NCBI GenBank assembly: GCA_030762895.1
Contig: CM061070.1
Span: forward strand, 49,026,831-49,090,830
Reading direction: 5' to 3'
Origin: Sophora flavescens
Lineage: Eukaryota; Streptophyta; Magnoliopsida; Fabales; Fabaceae
Length of the DNA: 64,000 nt
Made by a program: the position numbers and the translations under genes. Positions 22,052 to 33,173 of this stretch are shown here, one piece after another. How positions within the stretch are numbered: position 1 is the stretch's first letter; each line of letters begins with the position of its first letter. The notes beneath the pieces are model-generated. The model was not told where the DNA came from and did not search any database. It was given only the letters and a program-made list of their open reading frames with translations.

Positions 22052-23890
22052 GACACGTGTCGCTATATAGTGACAGATACTCAAAACTGCACTAGAGAAC
22101 AACAACCAAAATAAAAAAATGAGTCCCTAGAATAAATAATACAATAACTAAAATAATTAATTAAATATTTATTACTAAAAAAAGGCAGAGGCTGAAATTT
22201 TATGTGGACCCGCCCATGACAAGTGTTGCTCGTTTATTCGTCCACGGTAAAATCGTGTTACAATTTTATTGTAACAAAAAACCCTAGAATAAATAATACA
22301 ATGATTAAAATAATTAATTAAATAATTATTATTAAAAAAACTAAGAGAATGAAAATATATGTGGGCCCCGCCTGTGATACGAGTCGCCCGTTTAATTATC
22401 CAAAGTAAAATCATGCTAGAAATTTATTTTAAGAAAATGTCCTAGAATAAATAATACAATAATTAATTAAATAATTATTTTTAACAAAATTCCAGAGGAC
22501 GAAAAATTCGTTAGGTTGAAATTATATGTGGATCCACCCGTGACACGTGTCGCCGGTTTCTTCGTCCGTAGTGAAATCATGGTAGAAATTTATTTTAAGA
22601 GAAGGCCTCATAATAAAAGATAATAATTAAAACAATTAATCAAATATATATTATTAAAAAAAAATTCCTTCGACTGAAATTATACGTTGATCCACCACCC
22701 ATGACACGTGTCGTCGGTTTATTCGTCCACAGCAAAATTTTGTTACAAATTTATTTTAAGAGAAGGCCCCAGAATAAATATTACAATAATTAAAACAATT
22801 AATTAAATATTTATTATTAAAAAAATCATTAGACTGAAATAATATATGGATCCAATTGTGATACGTCTCACCGGTTTATTCGTCCACAGCAGAAGCATGG
22901 TAGAAATGTATTTAAGAGAAGGCCCTAGAATAAATAATACAATAATTAAAATAATTAATTAAGTAACCATTATTAAAAAAATGCCAAAGGACATAAATAT
23001 ATGTCGGCCCCGCCCATGACACGTGTCGCCGGTTTATTCGTCCACAGTAAATGCAAGGTTGAAATTTAAAAAAAATGAAAAAGAGAAGGCCATGTAATAA
23101 ATAATAATACAATACTTAAAATAATTATGTAAATATTTTTTATTATAAAAAATCAAGAGGCCAAAAAATTCTAATGGAAGAGGCCCATGACATGTGGCAC
23201 CCGCCTATTCGCCGACAGTAAAGGCATGACATAATATAATTTAAACAAATTATATATTTTTTTAAAAAATAATATTTAAATTGTCAAACACAGCAAAACC
23301 AAAACCACAAAATTAGAGCTGTGACCCGACACGGACACATGTCGTCATCTAATTCGTCTACAGTGACAAGATGGTCAAAAGCTGGGGCGACTCTCAAGCT
23401 ATACCATGTCTCAAGAAGGAATTAAAAATAAAAAATAAAGAATAAATGTCAAACATTAAAAAGGTATAATTTAACCAATTAGTTATAACAATGGTACAAA
23501 AAGGAGAAGGCTCTAGAATAAATGATACAAAAATTAATAAAATATTTAGTATATTTAATATTAAAAAAAAATAACAAAAAAGATGTGTGAGACCCACAGG
23601 TGACACCTGTCCAAATTTCATTCGTGTACAGTAAGAACTTGTTCCCCATTGAACTTTAGAAAAAAAGACAAAATCCAAAAATATTTATGGGCCCCGCCAG
23701 TGACAAGTGTGACTACCAGGTTGGTGCAGAGTAAATCAATGCTCTCCATTGTTTGCACCAGATTAATTAATATCAATAAAAAATAATACTAGTTTGTTAA
23801 ATTAGTCGAAACAGGATGAGGAAATTTTAGGAGGGACCCGGTCGAGACATGTGTCACTTCGTCATTCGACTACAGCATCATATGACTCCA
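22052..23890. repeat. Decayed ~160-bp tandem array with G-box core
   Basis: The core GACACGTGTCG or a one- to three-base variant begins at 22052, 22218, 22376, 22542, 22703, 22860, 23018, 23189, 23334, 23602, 23702 and 23845. The first eight spacings are 145-171 bp. Each core is preceded by GTGGRYCCRCCCRT and followed by GGTTTATTCGTCCACAG in the best units. The rest of the unit is AT-rich (AATAAATAATACAATAATTA, then TTATTATTAAAAAA). The core and its flanks, about 50 bp, are better kept than the AT part. ACGTGTC is the plant ABRE/G-box bZIP site. Later units (from 23189) are more diverged. No coding capacity. Confidence 0.85.
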
Positions 23891-24860
23891 AAGTTGCAAC
23901 ACGTTTCCCAAATAATAATCTCAAATAGTAATAAATAATAAATGTTTGCAATAAAAGACAAAAGTTAAATAAAAAGAAGACAAAAGAAAAAAATTTATTA
24001 CATAAAAGTAAAGGTTTTTTTTTATTTTTTTAATTAAAAAATGTTTTTATTTAACAATGTTTTTAAATAAAAAATGTTTTTAATTTAACAATGTTTTTGA
24101 TATTTTTTTAAAATAAAGTAAATGTTTTTAATTTAAAAAAATTTAAATAAATATTTTTTTTTCATATTTTAAAAATAAAATAAATGTTTTTAATTTAACA
24201 ATGTTCTAAATATTTTTTTTTACATTTTTTAAATACAAAAATGTTTTAAATTTAACAATGTTTTTAAGTAAAAATTGTTTTTAATAAAAAAATAATTTTT
24301 TTAATTAAAAAAATTTGGGAATTTAATTAATATCAGTAAAAAATAATATTAATTTGTTAAATTAGTCGAAACATGAGGCGAAAATTTTAGGCGGGACCCG
24401 ATCGAGACACGTGTTACTTCGTCATTCGGCTACAGCATCATATGGCTCCAAAACTGCAACACATTCCCCAAATAATGATCCCAAATAGTAATAAATAATA
24501 AATGTTTGTAATAAAAGATAAAAGTTAAATTAAAAGAAGACAAAAGAAAAAAATTATTACATAAAATTAAAGGTTTTTTAAATATTTTTTTAGATTTAAC
24601 AATTTTTTAATTTAAAAAGTAAATTTTTTATTAAAAAAATGTTTTTATTTAACAATGTTTTTAAATAAAAAATGTTTTTAATTTAACAATGTTTTTAAAT
24701 AAAAAATGTTTTTAATTTAACAATGTTTTGAAATCAATAATGTTTTTTTATATTTTTTAAATAAAATAAATGTTTTTAATTTAACAATGTTTTTAATATA
24801 TTTTAGACAAAAAAATTGTTGTTTATTTAACAATGTTTTTAATAAATATTTTAATAAAAA
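23766..24860. repeat. Two tandem ~550-bp units
   Basis: Segment 23766-24310 is repeated at 24317-24860: both start AATTAATATCA, contain TTGTTAAATTAGTCGAAACA, the ACCCGRTCGAGACAYGTGT core and CTACAGCATCATATG, and then run into many copies of ATGTTTTTAATTTAACA. The first copy's G-box core is GACATGTGTC and the second's GACACGTGTT. This looks like a local enlargement of the array upstream. Confidence 0.8.
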
Positions 24861-26145
24861 AATTTTAATTAAAAAATATTTAACAAAAAAATAAAAAATT
24901 AATATTTTTTAATTAAAACAATTTGGTAATTTAAAAAAAAGTAATCAAAAAATTAAAAAAGGAGAATTTGTTTTTAAAATAAATATTTTTAATATAAAAT
25001 TATTTAAAACAATATTTTAAAAAAAAATTAAATTTTGTAAATAAACAATTTTTTAAAATTTAAAAATATTTTTTTAAAAATAAAATAATTTTAAAAAACA
25101 AATATTTTTACAAAGTTTATTTAGAAAAGTTTAAAAAAATAATAAATTTTTTTTAAAAGTTTTTTAATTAAACCTTTTTTTTAATTAAACAATTTTAAAA
25201 AATTTAAAAATAAAATTTTAAATAAAATAAATTTTTTTAAAATATTTTTTTAAAAAAATAAATGTCTGATTATAAAAAAGTTACAAAAATATTTTTAAAA
25301 AGTTATAAAAATTTAAATTTAAATTTAAAAAAAAATCAACAATGTCGTCATAAGGGGATCTACTGTGAAAACTGGATCCCTTATTAGTATATTATATATA
25401 TCACTTTCTCAAAATGGTGTGTCACTTCATATTACACTCAATTAAAATATTAGACTGTGTCACTTAGTAAATTAATTATATCATTTATAATACATATATC
25501 CTTTTTCAACAATACAATCTAATTGAATGAAACAATAAGCTACACAACATTCATTTCCAGACAGATATCTATATCCTACATGCAAGAATCACTCTTGTTC
25601 TATAATATGTAAAATGATTCTCTCGTGCGACATTATTTAACTTATTCTCACATCTTTATATTAAATATTGTTTTGCATTTTATATTGTGAATTTGAAAAC
25701 ATTTGGTTGATTAAATGAATACTGAATTTAGAGCCTTATGAATCCTTTAATAACTAAATCAAAAGTTATGATTTTCTTCCTCTTTAAGTTAACTTAAAAA
25801 TTACCTAGTTTAAGTTCAAAATCACTTTTTTTCTTACACTTCATAAAGTTGAATCCATTCAAAAAAAAATTTGAACAGCAAAAGAATCCATTCAAATTAA
25901 ATAATTTATTACTTCATCATATTCATAAATATTTAACCTTATTATAAGTTACCACTTACCAAATAGAAGACTTCCTTTCTCTTTGAATTAACCTTAGAAG
26001 TCCTATTATAGCCGAACCCAATAATTAAAGAGCAAAAGGTGAGGTTTTGTTTCACCAAAACCAACTAAACTTGCACAAATACAACAATGTAGCAAAAACA
26101 ACAATAAAATCACACATAGACTATGAAAATGAGAACGAAGGTGTA
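24861..26145. other. Extremely AT-rich DNA, no gene seen
   Basis: Up to 25340 it is nearly all A and T with long A and T runs (a possible scaffold attachment-like region). From 25340 to 26145 base composition is more normal, but I see no ORF, TIR or LTR. Confidence 0.4.

Positions 26146-26221
<76 letters not shown>
26146..26221. repeat. (TA)n(GA)n compound microsatellite
   Basis: About 12 TA units run directly into about 25 GA units. Confidence 0.95.
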
Positions 26222-26224
<3 letters not shown>

Positions 26225-26517
26225 GAACTGCTTTAGTGCATTGGGAAATTATAAGGAAAAAACAAAGTGGTAGCTAGAGTCTGAGGCCAATGGAGCAGAT
26301 GGAATTATATTGCCGGGTAGGGCAACATGCCTTTACGTGGCATGTCTTGGTGGAACGCAACGGTACATCTGACATGTTTAGTTATACCAACAGGTGTGGT
26401 GCGTTCCAGGACGCACCACGTGCCATTGTGTCAAGTTTGCTTTTTTCCCTAAAAAAAAAAAGTGAGTTTTTTAAAAAAAAATTCTAAAAAAAAAAAAATT
26501 TGATCAAATCAAGAAGT
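26222..26517. other. Unassigned DNA before the non-autonomous MULE
   Basis: Includes imperfect inverted words around GCAACATGCCTTTACGTGGC and GGTGTGGTGCGTTCCAGGAC, and a poly-A rich end. No gene is supported. Confidence 0.3.
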
Positions 26518-27012
26518 GCCATTATCGGCTTTTTGATCAAACTGGGTTTCTTTTAGAAACTATTACCAGTTTAGGGTTATTCTGAAACTATTTATCAATG
26601 GGGGGTCGTTTTGGACAGTGTCATAATTTATTTTTTTTCAATCTGACAGGTCAAAGGCGGCACTGCAGATGGCGCCTTTGAAGGCGCCACTGCAGATGGC
26701 GCCCCCCCATTTTTTTTTAAAAAAAAAAAGGCAAAAGGGAAGGCGCCACTGCAAATGGCGCATTCCCCTGCAGTGGCACCTCCCCTTGCAGTGTACCACG
26801 TGGCACTGCAGGGGCCCCCAAACAAAAATTGGACGCATGCAATTTTAAAGGAACAACGCTACAATTTTAAAGGAACAAAGCTACCAAAAAAATTATACTA
26901 TAAGTATAGGGAGTAATGATGACATTAATGATAAAGTATCTATTTAAAACAACAAGAGGCAATAAAAAAATCTCATATTAATGAGTAGCAAATAATATCA
27001 CAGGAGGCATAA

Positions 27013-27326
27013 AAAAATAATGGTTAAAGTAACATTTTAGTCCTTACACTTGATACGAATTCTCGATTTGGTCCCTATATATAAAAAATTATTAAAATGG
27101 TCCCTATACATACAGAAAGTCTCCATTTGGTCCCTGCCGTACAAAATTTTAGGGACTGATTTGATAATTTTTTGCTCGTATAGGGATCAAACGGGTAATG
27201 TATAGGGATCAAATGGAGACTTTCTGTATGTATAGGGACCATTTTAATAATTTTTTATGTATAGGGACCAAATCGAGAATTCGTGTCAAGTGTAGGGACC
27301 AAAATATTACTTTAACCAAAAATAAT
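27013..27326. mobile_element. Foldback MITE, 296 bp, MULE type
   Basis: 27022-27317 is almost a perfect palindrome. The left arm GGTTAAAGTAACATTTTAGT, GATTTGGTCCCTATA, GGTCCCTATACATACAGAAA returns inverted on the right and ends ACTTTAACC. The flanks 27013-27021 and 27318-27326 are both AAAAATAAT, a 9-bp duplication. It lies inside the non-autonomous MULE's subterminal region, so it inserted later. Such an RNA would fold into a long hairpin. Confidence 0.9.
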
Positions 27327-27453
27327 AGCAATAACAATTTACACCAATAAATATTTATCAATTATTAAAGATATCAATTTAAAGATAATTGATAAATATA
27401 TATACTGGGCAATTTATAGATAATAGATATCTATCAATTTACTGGGCAAAGTT

Positions 27454-27458
<5 letters not shown>

Positions 27459-27500
<42 letters not shown>
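27459..27500. repeat. (TA)n microsatellite
   Basis: About 20 TA units within the MULE interior. Confidence 0.9.
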
Positions 27501-27506
<6 letters not shown>

Positions 27507-28494
27507 GATAATTATATAAATAATTTGATAATTAAAGATAATTATATGGTTGAATGTTTTATAAATATTATTTAATAAAATATTAATGTTAAAATTTAAT
27601 GCAAATAATACAAAACTAATATAATAAATTATAACATGAAGACATTAATTTTATATAAGTTTATAATGTAAAATAAGAATATTAAAATAAATGACATTAA
27701 ATTTATATTTAAAAAAATAATAACTTCGTACTGTTGAACCTCGAAATTTTCGCATGAGTTCAAATTGGATTACTATTTGAGCCTTACTATTTATGTCATT
27801 ATTTAATATAAATATATTACTAAAGTCATTTCCTACTGACACACATTCCCGGTAGGTGTAAGGAATGATGAAATTTAATATTCAAAATTTAAAAAATTTA
27901 AAATTGTAAATATATTATAATATATTTAATATAAATAATGTTAATAATATATATATCTAATATTATTTATACAATATTTATAAAAGTTAATATAATAAAT
28001 ATGTTATATATATTTGTAAATATAATATATATATATATATATATTATTTTTAATATTCAAAATTTTTAAAATTTAAAAATATAAATATATTATAATATAT
28101 TTAATATAAAATATATTTAAAATTATATATTAAATACTCAATAATTTATTATATTTGAATATCGTTTTGTTTAAAAAACACTGTGTAGACATTGGAGAGA
28201 GTAACAAACAACTTTAGCTTCAGGATGCAATGTATGATTATTAAATATTATTATTATATTTAATAGTATATTAATAAAAGTGTCGTCGTGAGTCCACATT
28301 CAACATGATGTCATACTTTCGTATGGTCTTTACTGGGTGCAGCAGCTGATTGGACGTGGTGGCAAAAACAATAAAGTTGTCTTCACCTGTAGGACCTGAA
28401 GCGTACCGGGTGGGAAGCAAAATTTTTTAACCGATTACCGAATGGGGAGGTCAAAAAGCAATGGAGTATCACTCCACAACTCGCACGTTGGAGT

Positions 28495-28620
28495 CGGCTT
28501 TTTGAACAAATTAGGTTCCTTTTAGAAACTAATTATCAGTTTAGGATTCCTTTTTTATCGCATTGTTCTTTTAAAATTGCAGGTGACTTTTTTTTTAATT
28601 CTTATAAGGTAAATTTTTTT
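28495..28620 (+). repeat. Extra MULE left-terminus fragment inside the element
   Basis: GGCTTTTTGAACAAATTAGG followed by TTCCTTTTAGAAACTA and then subterminal TTTTAAAATTGCAGGTGACT repeats the outer end of the MULE family, but sits 600 bp inside the right arm. It is either a nested insertion remnant or a rearranged terminus. Confidence 0.6.
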
Positions 28621-29110
28621 TTACTACTGTAATAATTGATGAATATTTATTGGTGTAAATTGTTATTGCTATTAATTTTTTATGCCTCCTATGATATTAT
28701 TTGCTACTCATTATTACGGGATTTTTTTATTGCCTCTTGTTGTTTTAAATAGATACTTTATCATTAATGTCATCGTTACTCCCTATACTTATAGTATAAT
28801 TTTTTTTTTAGCGTTGTTCCTTTAAAATTGGAGGCGTCCAATTTTTGGGAGGCCCCTGCAGTGCCACGTGGTACACTGCAGGGGGAGGTGTCACTGCAGG
28901 GGAAGGCGCCATTTGCAGTGGCGCCTCCCTTTTTGCTTTTTTTTTTTTAAATGGGTGGTGCCATCTACAGTGGCGCCTTTGACTTGTCAGATTGAAAAAA
29001 AATAAAATATGCCATATGTCCAAAACGACCCTCCGTTGATAAATAGTTTCAGAATAACCCTAAACTGGTAAATAGTTTCTAAAATAAACTATCAAAAAGC
29101 CGCCATTATC

Positions 29111-29464
29111 AAAAAAGTAAAAACACTCTTTTCAAAAAAAAAAAAAAACACTTAAAACACTAGCTGAGATGACTATTTTAAAAACGATAGATCTGACGTG
29201 TTTCACATTTTTTCCCCACATTGACAGGAACTAAGATATTTTGACAAATAGTTTTAAAACCAAATTAGATAGGTAAATAATTTTAAAATGTGGGTCAGTT
29301 TTGTCAAAAAAACCATTAACTTTCTTCATATGCAGCAAAAACTTTGTTTACCATGTCATGGGAACAAAAAGCAGATTATATACATCAACGAGGGCAGATT
29401 AACCTTCCTCCCTTGAGTCATTACTATGTTGCAAAGAAATAATTATAAATGTATGTAGCCATTT
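29111..29464. other. Unassigned DNA between MULE and copia element C
   Basis: Poly-A rich start, then AT-rich single-copy-looking DNA. No gene or terminus was found apart from CATTT at 29460-29464, the target duplication of the next element. Confidence 0.4.
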
Positions 29465-30691
29465 TGAAGTTTAACATATGATTTTGATGATGATCTCCAA
29501 ATACACACCAAGAAAGAAACTCCAGTTATTGAAGGGTTTAATATTTTCTTAAGGAATATTTTGTAAAATTGTCTTTAAGATTGAAGTATAAGTTGTAAGT
29601 AATTTAATTAAGTGATTTAACAAGTTTTCGGACTTGCCTTTGAAAAGAAAATTTTGATTTTTTATGTGAAAAAGGCAAGTAGTCGACTACTTGCGTTAAG
29701 CAGTCAACTACTTTGTTCTTCAGCATTCCAGAAACGTATTTTAATCAAAGTAATCGACTACTTATATGAAGTAATTCACTACTTCAGTCAGGTAGTCGAC
29801 TACTTCAGTCAGGTAGTCGACTACTCAGCTGAAATTCTTGAATCTTGGTTCTGTTACACCAAAGTAGTCGATTACTACTATAAAGTAGTCAACTACTTCA
29901 TGAAAAACAGAATTAAAATTCTTCAAATTTTCAAAATCTCTTCTAAACTTTTTCTCTATAAATAGGAGTTACTTTGGCACGAAAAAAAAAAAGACTTTTT
30001 AAGCTAACAAAACTCTGCCAAAATACCTCCACAAAAATCATTAAAGCTTTCACACTTCATCTTGTAAAAGGCAATTATAGTTTTCTTTTGTATTTCCTTT
30101 TGGAAACAATTCTCTTGTAAGCAATAGGATAATTGCAACATTGATTTGGTGGGACATTCAAGTCAATTTCAAGGTGAGGAATCCTTGAAGCCAAGGTGGG
30201 GAATCCCTGGAGCTAAGGTGAGGAATCCTTAGGAGGTAAGGATTACTTTGAGTGAGGCATCTCAAAGTAATCAAGGTAAAGGTGGGGTATCCTTTAGTTT
30301 TTTTATAATTGTAATCTTGTTGTAAAAAACAATTTTCAAATAGTGGAATCTCTCAAGGGTTCTTGAGAGCTGAATCTAAATCACTCAGGTTGTGATCGAA
30401 CCAGTAAAATTGTTTGTGCGATCTTCTCCTTCCCTCACTCTTCTAGTTCTTGCAATTATTGTTCAATTAGTGTTCAATTGTTGTTCTTTATTGCATTTGG
30501 TTAATTGTGGTGGATTTAATTCTCTGATTTTTAGTTGAGGCCATTCATTCATAATCACTCACTTCTTCTACTCAATTTCTTTGCATCATTCATAATCTTT
30601 CTTGAACAATTTTTTTAAAGATAGCAAAGTTTTCAAAGAAAGTGATTAAACCTCAATTCACCCCCCTCGGGAGGTGCCATATTGATTAACA
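29465..30691 (+). repeat. 5' LTR of element C, 1227 bp
   Basis: TGAAGTTTAAC...GATTAACA. U3 (29680-29895) contains about eight copies of the palindrome AGTAGTCGACTACTT, intact or with one to two changes. A TATAAATAG box at 29956-29964 is the likely promoter. R/U5 repeats GGTGAGGAATCCTT-type words (30170-30300), which are related to one another. Confidence 0.93.
29956..29964 (+). promoter_or_regulatory. LTR TATA box, element C
   Basis: CTATAAATAGGAG directly downstream of the palindromic U3 repeats; also present in the 3' LTR at 33715. The position after the repeats and before the poly-A-prone leader suits a retrotransposon promoter. Confidence 0.6.
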
Positions 30692-30706
30692 ATTGGTATC
30701 TAGAGC
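30692..30706 (+). other. Primer binding site of element C
   Basis: ATTGGTATCTAGAGC resembles TTGGTATCAGAGC (initiator tRNA-Met) with one extra T, directly after the LTR. Confidence 0.75.
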
Positions 30707-30753
30707 TAAGGTCTTGAATAAGGCTTAATAGCTTTCAAGATTACTTTTCGAAA

Positions 30754-32236
30754 ATGGCACTTGAATCAAGTAGGAAACATAAACATATTTCTACCACCTC
30801 TCTTCCAATTTTTGATGGTGAAGGATATCCTTATTGGAAAGCAAGGATGGAAATTTTTATTGAAGGAATATACATAGACTTATGAGAAACTATTGAAAAT
30901 GATCCATTCGTCCCCAAACAAGGTGTTGGAGATGAAGAGAGAAACAAACCCAAAAGTCTATGGACTAAACAAGAAAATCAAAATGTTCAACTTGACTTTG
31001 AAGCTAAGAATATCCTCATCATCGCTTTGTCAATTGATGAATTCTTTCATATCTCTAATTGCAAGAGTGCAAAAGAGATTTGGGACACTTTACAAGTGAC
31101 TCATGAAGGAACTAGAGAGGTTATTAGATCAAAGATATACACCTTGATGCATCAATATGAATTATTTAGAATGAATCAAGGTGAATCTATCAATGAGGTT
31201 CAAAATCGTTTTCATGTCATTGTAAATCAATTACTTTCTTTTGAGAAAACTTTCACTAATGAAGATCTTGTGACTAAGGTACTTAGGTGTCTTAGTAGAG
31301 AATGGCAACCAAAGGTAATGACCATCATGGAGTCCAGGGATCATGGAGTCCAGGGATCTAACAACAATGTCTCTAGCAACTTTGTTTGGAAAGCTCAAGG
31401 AGCACGAGTTGGAGCTAACAAGGCTCAAGGAGAATGAAGAAGTGGATAAATAGAGCAAAGGAATATCACTTATGGCTTCTTCCTCCAAGAAAGATAAAGG
31501 TGACAAGAGGCCTAAGAAGGAAAAGAATGGGAGAAAGGCATATATAGCATGGGAGGACAACGACCTTAGTTCATTAAGTGATGAGAGCAAGGAAGATGAC
31601 GTCTCCAATCTTTGCTTGATGGCAAGTCAAAAGGATGACCAAGAGGTAAGTGATGATGAATATGCATTATCTTTCAATTATGATGAATTGCAATTAGCTT
31701 TTGAAGAATTGCATGAGGAATCTATAGAACATGCTAGAAAGGTAACCAAACAAAAATCAATAATCTCTATGCATGAAAATGATAAAATAAAATTAGCTAA
31801 GGAGATAAATGACTTGAAATTAGAAATTAATTCTATGACCATGATGCATGCTAGTTCTAGAAATGATATACCTAGTTCCTCAAAATGTGATCAATGCATG
31901 TATCTTGAAAAGGAGAATAAAGACCTAAAGAACACTCTTGCTAAATTTACAAATGGTAGAAGGAATTTGAATACTCTGCTTGGTAATCAACAATCACCTT
32001 TTGTAAAAACCGGCTTAGGCTATAATTCTTATGATAAGAAAGAAACGCATTCAACGATATTTGTTCCATCTAGTAAAAATTCTAGAAATAAAGTAACATG
32101 TCATTATTGTTGTAAACACGGTCATATTTCTCCAAGATGCTATGTTAAAAGAATTGGTCTTGAGAAGGCCAAGATGACGTGGGTTCCAAAAAATATGGTA
32201 CCCAAAACTAATATTCAAGGACCCAATCGAGATTGA
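30754..32236 (+). pseudogene. gag of copia element C
   Basis: ATG 30754 begins MALESSRKHKHISTTSLPIF and FDGEGYPYWKARMEIFIEG, the copia gag N-terminus. TGA at 30883 replaces an expected Trp codon (DL*ETIEN). The frame then runs to 31325: FHISNCKSAKEIWDTLQVTH, MHQYELFRMNQGESI, VLRCLSREWQPKVM, the UBN2-type gag core. A 16-bp tandem duplication (31326-31357) shifts the frame, resumed from 31472 to 32236 with a long charged coiled-coil region (residues about 75-150 of that piece) and the knuckle CHYCCKHGHISPRC (CX2CX4HX4C). Gag builds the particle. Three lesions inactivate it. Confidence 0.88.
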
Positions 32237-32618
32237 GCACCTAAGATCTAAACTTGCTTTGTAGGATTGCTTGAGGACCCATGGAAAGAATGATATCTTG
32301 ATAGCGGGTGTTCCAAGCATATGACGGAAAACATATCAAAGTTCATTCATCTCTCCCCAAAGTAAGGTGGTCATGTAACATATGGTGACAACAATAGAGG
32401 TAAAATTCTTGGTATTGGTAAAATAGAAAATGAGTCTACTACCATTGAAAATTTTCTTTTAGTAGATGGTTTAAAGCTTAATTTACTTAGCAAAAGCCAA
32501 CTTGGTGATAAGGGTTATAGGGTTGTGTTTGATAGTAAATGTTGCATGATTGAATGTTTGCATGACAATAAAATTAAATTTATTGGAAAAAGAAGTAACA
32601 ACATTCTAAAACCAAACA
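32237..32618 (+). pseudogene. Protease/pre-integrase remnant of element C
   Basis: Broken frames show a protease C-terminal half: GGHVTYGDNNRGKILGIGKI, ENFLLVDGLKLNLLSKSQL, YRVVFDSKCCMIE. The active-site D-S-G region is damaged (DILIAGVPS). Sequence stops matching at about 32615, where it jumps to RNase H. Confidence 0.75.
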
Positions 32619-32794
32619 CATAGAAATTCGGCACCACTTCATTAGAGATCACATACAAAAAGGAAATTGCATAATGGAATATGTAGAGACTAATAAACAA
32701 TTAAGCGGATATTTTTACTAAACCCTTGGCTAGGGAAAATTTATTTTATATCCACAGAGAACTTGGTATAATTGATGATCCTAGTCTCCATTAA
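32619..32794 (+). pseudogene. RNase H C-terminal remnant of element C
   Basis: Frame-shifted traces of KHIEIRHHFIRDHIQKG, then DIFTKPLARENLFYIHRELG and IIDDPSLH with the natural stop. It is fused directly to the protease remnant, so about 3 kb holding integrase, RT and most of RNase H was removed by a single deletion. Confidence 0.85.
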
Positions 32795-33173
32795 ATTCTA
32801 TGTTCCTTTCTTGTTGTTAATATGAGAAATGCATGATTTGTATGTGTTCAATAGATGAAATATGCTTGATTTGTATAAGTTTTTATATACAAATGATGGT
32901 TTTGCTTGTCACGTTATACTCTTTACTCCCTATGCGCTTCCATTTCATACTTTTCTCCTATGCATTTAATGGTTCCTTTTTTTATAATGTCAAAGGGGGA
33001 GAAAGGTCTTGTATTTTTTTTCTTTTCAGAAATAATGCACAAATTCAAGGGGGGTGCTAAAGTTTTTGTAACTAAGCGTATTTCCAAAAATATTCCACAT
33101 CTTCATTCAACAAAGGAGTTAACAAATGATATGAAAAGTTTAAAGCATTTGTCATCGTCAAAAAGGGGGAGAT
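32795..33173 (+). other. 3' spacer with two polypurine tracts, element C
   Basis: Non-coding. Purine tracts CAAAGGGGGAGAAAGG at 32990-33005 and AAAAAGGGGGAGAT at 33160-33173, the second against the LTR start. About 165 bp apart. Confidence 0.7.

Larger units (their letters stand above)
26518..29110. mobile_element. Non-autonomous MULE with 9-bp TSD
   Basis: The element spans 26527-29101. It begins GGCTTTTTGATCAAACTGGG and ends with the inverted counterpart ...ACTATCAAAAAGCC. The flanks 26518-26526 and 29102-29110 are both GCCATTATC, a perfect 9-bp duplication, the Mutator hallmark. The terminal inverted repeats extend inward for several hundred bp and match those of the 8.1-kb MULE at 39285-47431, including GGCGCCACTGCAGATGGCGCC-type palindromic units and the motif TTTTAAAGGAAC. 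It encodes no transposase; the centre is AT-rich DNA, a MITE and a 300-bp GC-richer segment (28190-28490). Confidence 0.92.

Noticed and set aside
24861..25340. Possible centromeric or origin-type AT block
   Set aside because: Extreme A/T content alone is not evidence for such function; no conserved unit could be seen.
26638..26838. Cysteine-rich small proteins on minus strand
   Set aside because: They are readings of the MULE terminal repeat with GGCGCC palindromes, not genes.
29680..29900. AGTAGTCGACTACTT palindromes as recombinase or attachment sites
   Set aside because: They occur many times in the same LTR position in both LTRs of element C, so they are LTR sequence and not an integration site.
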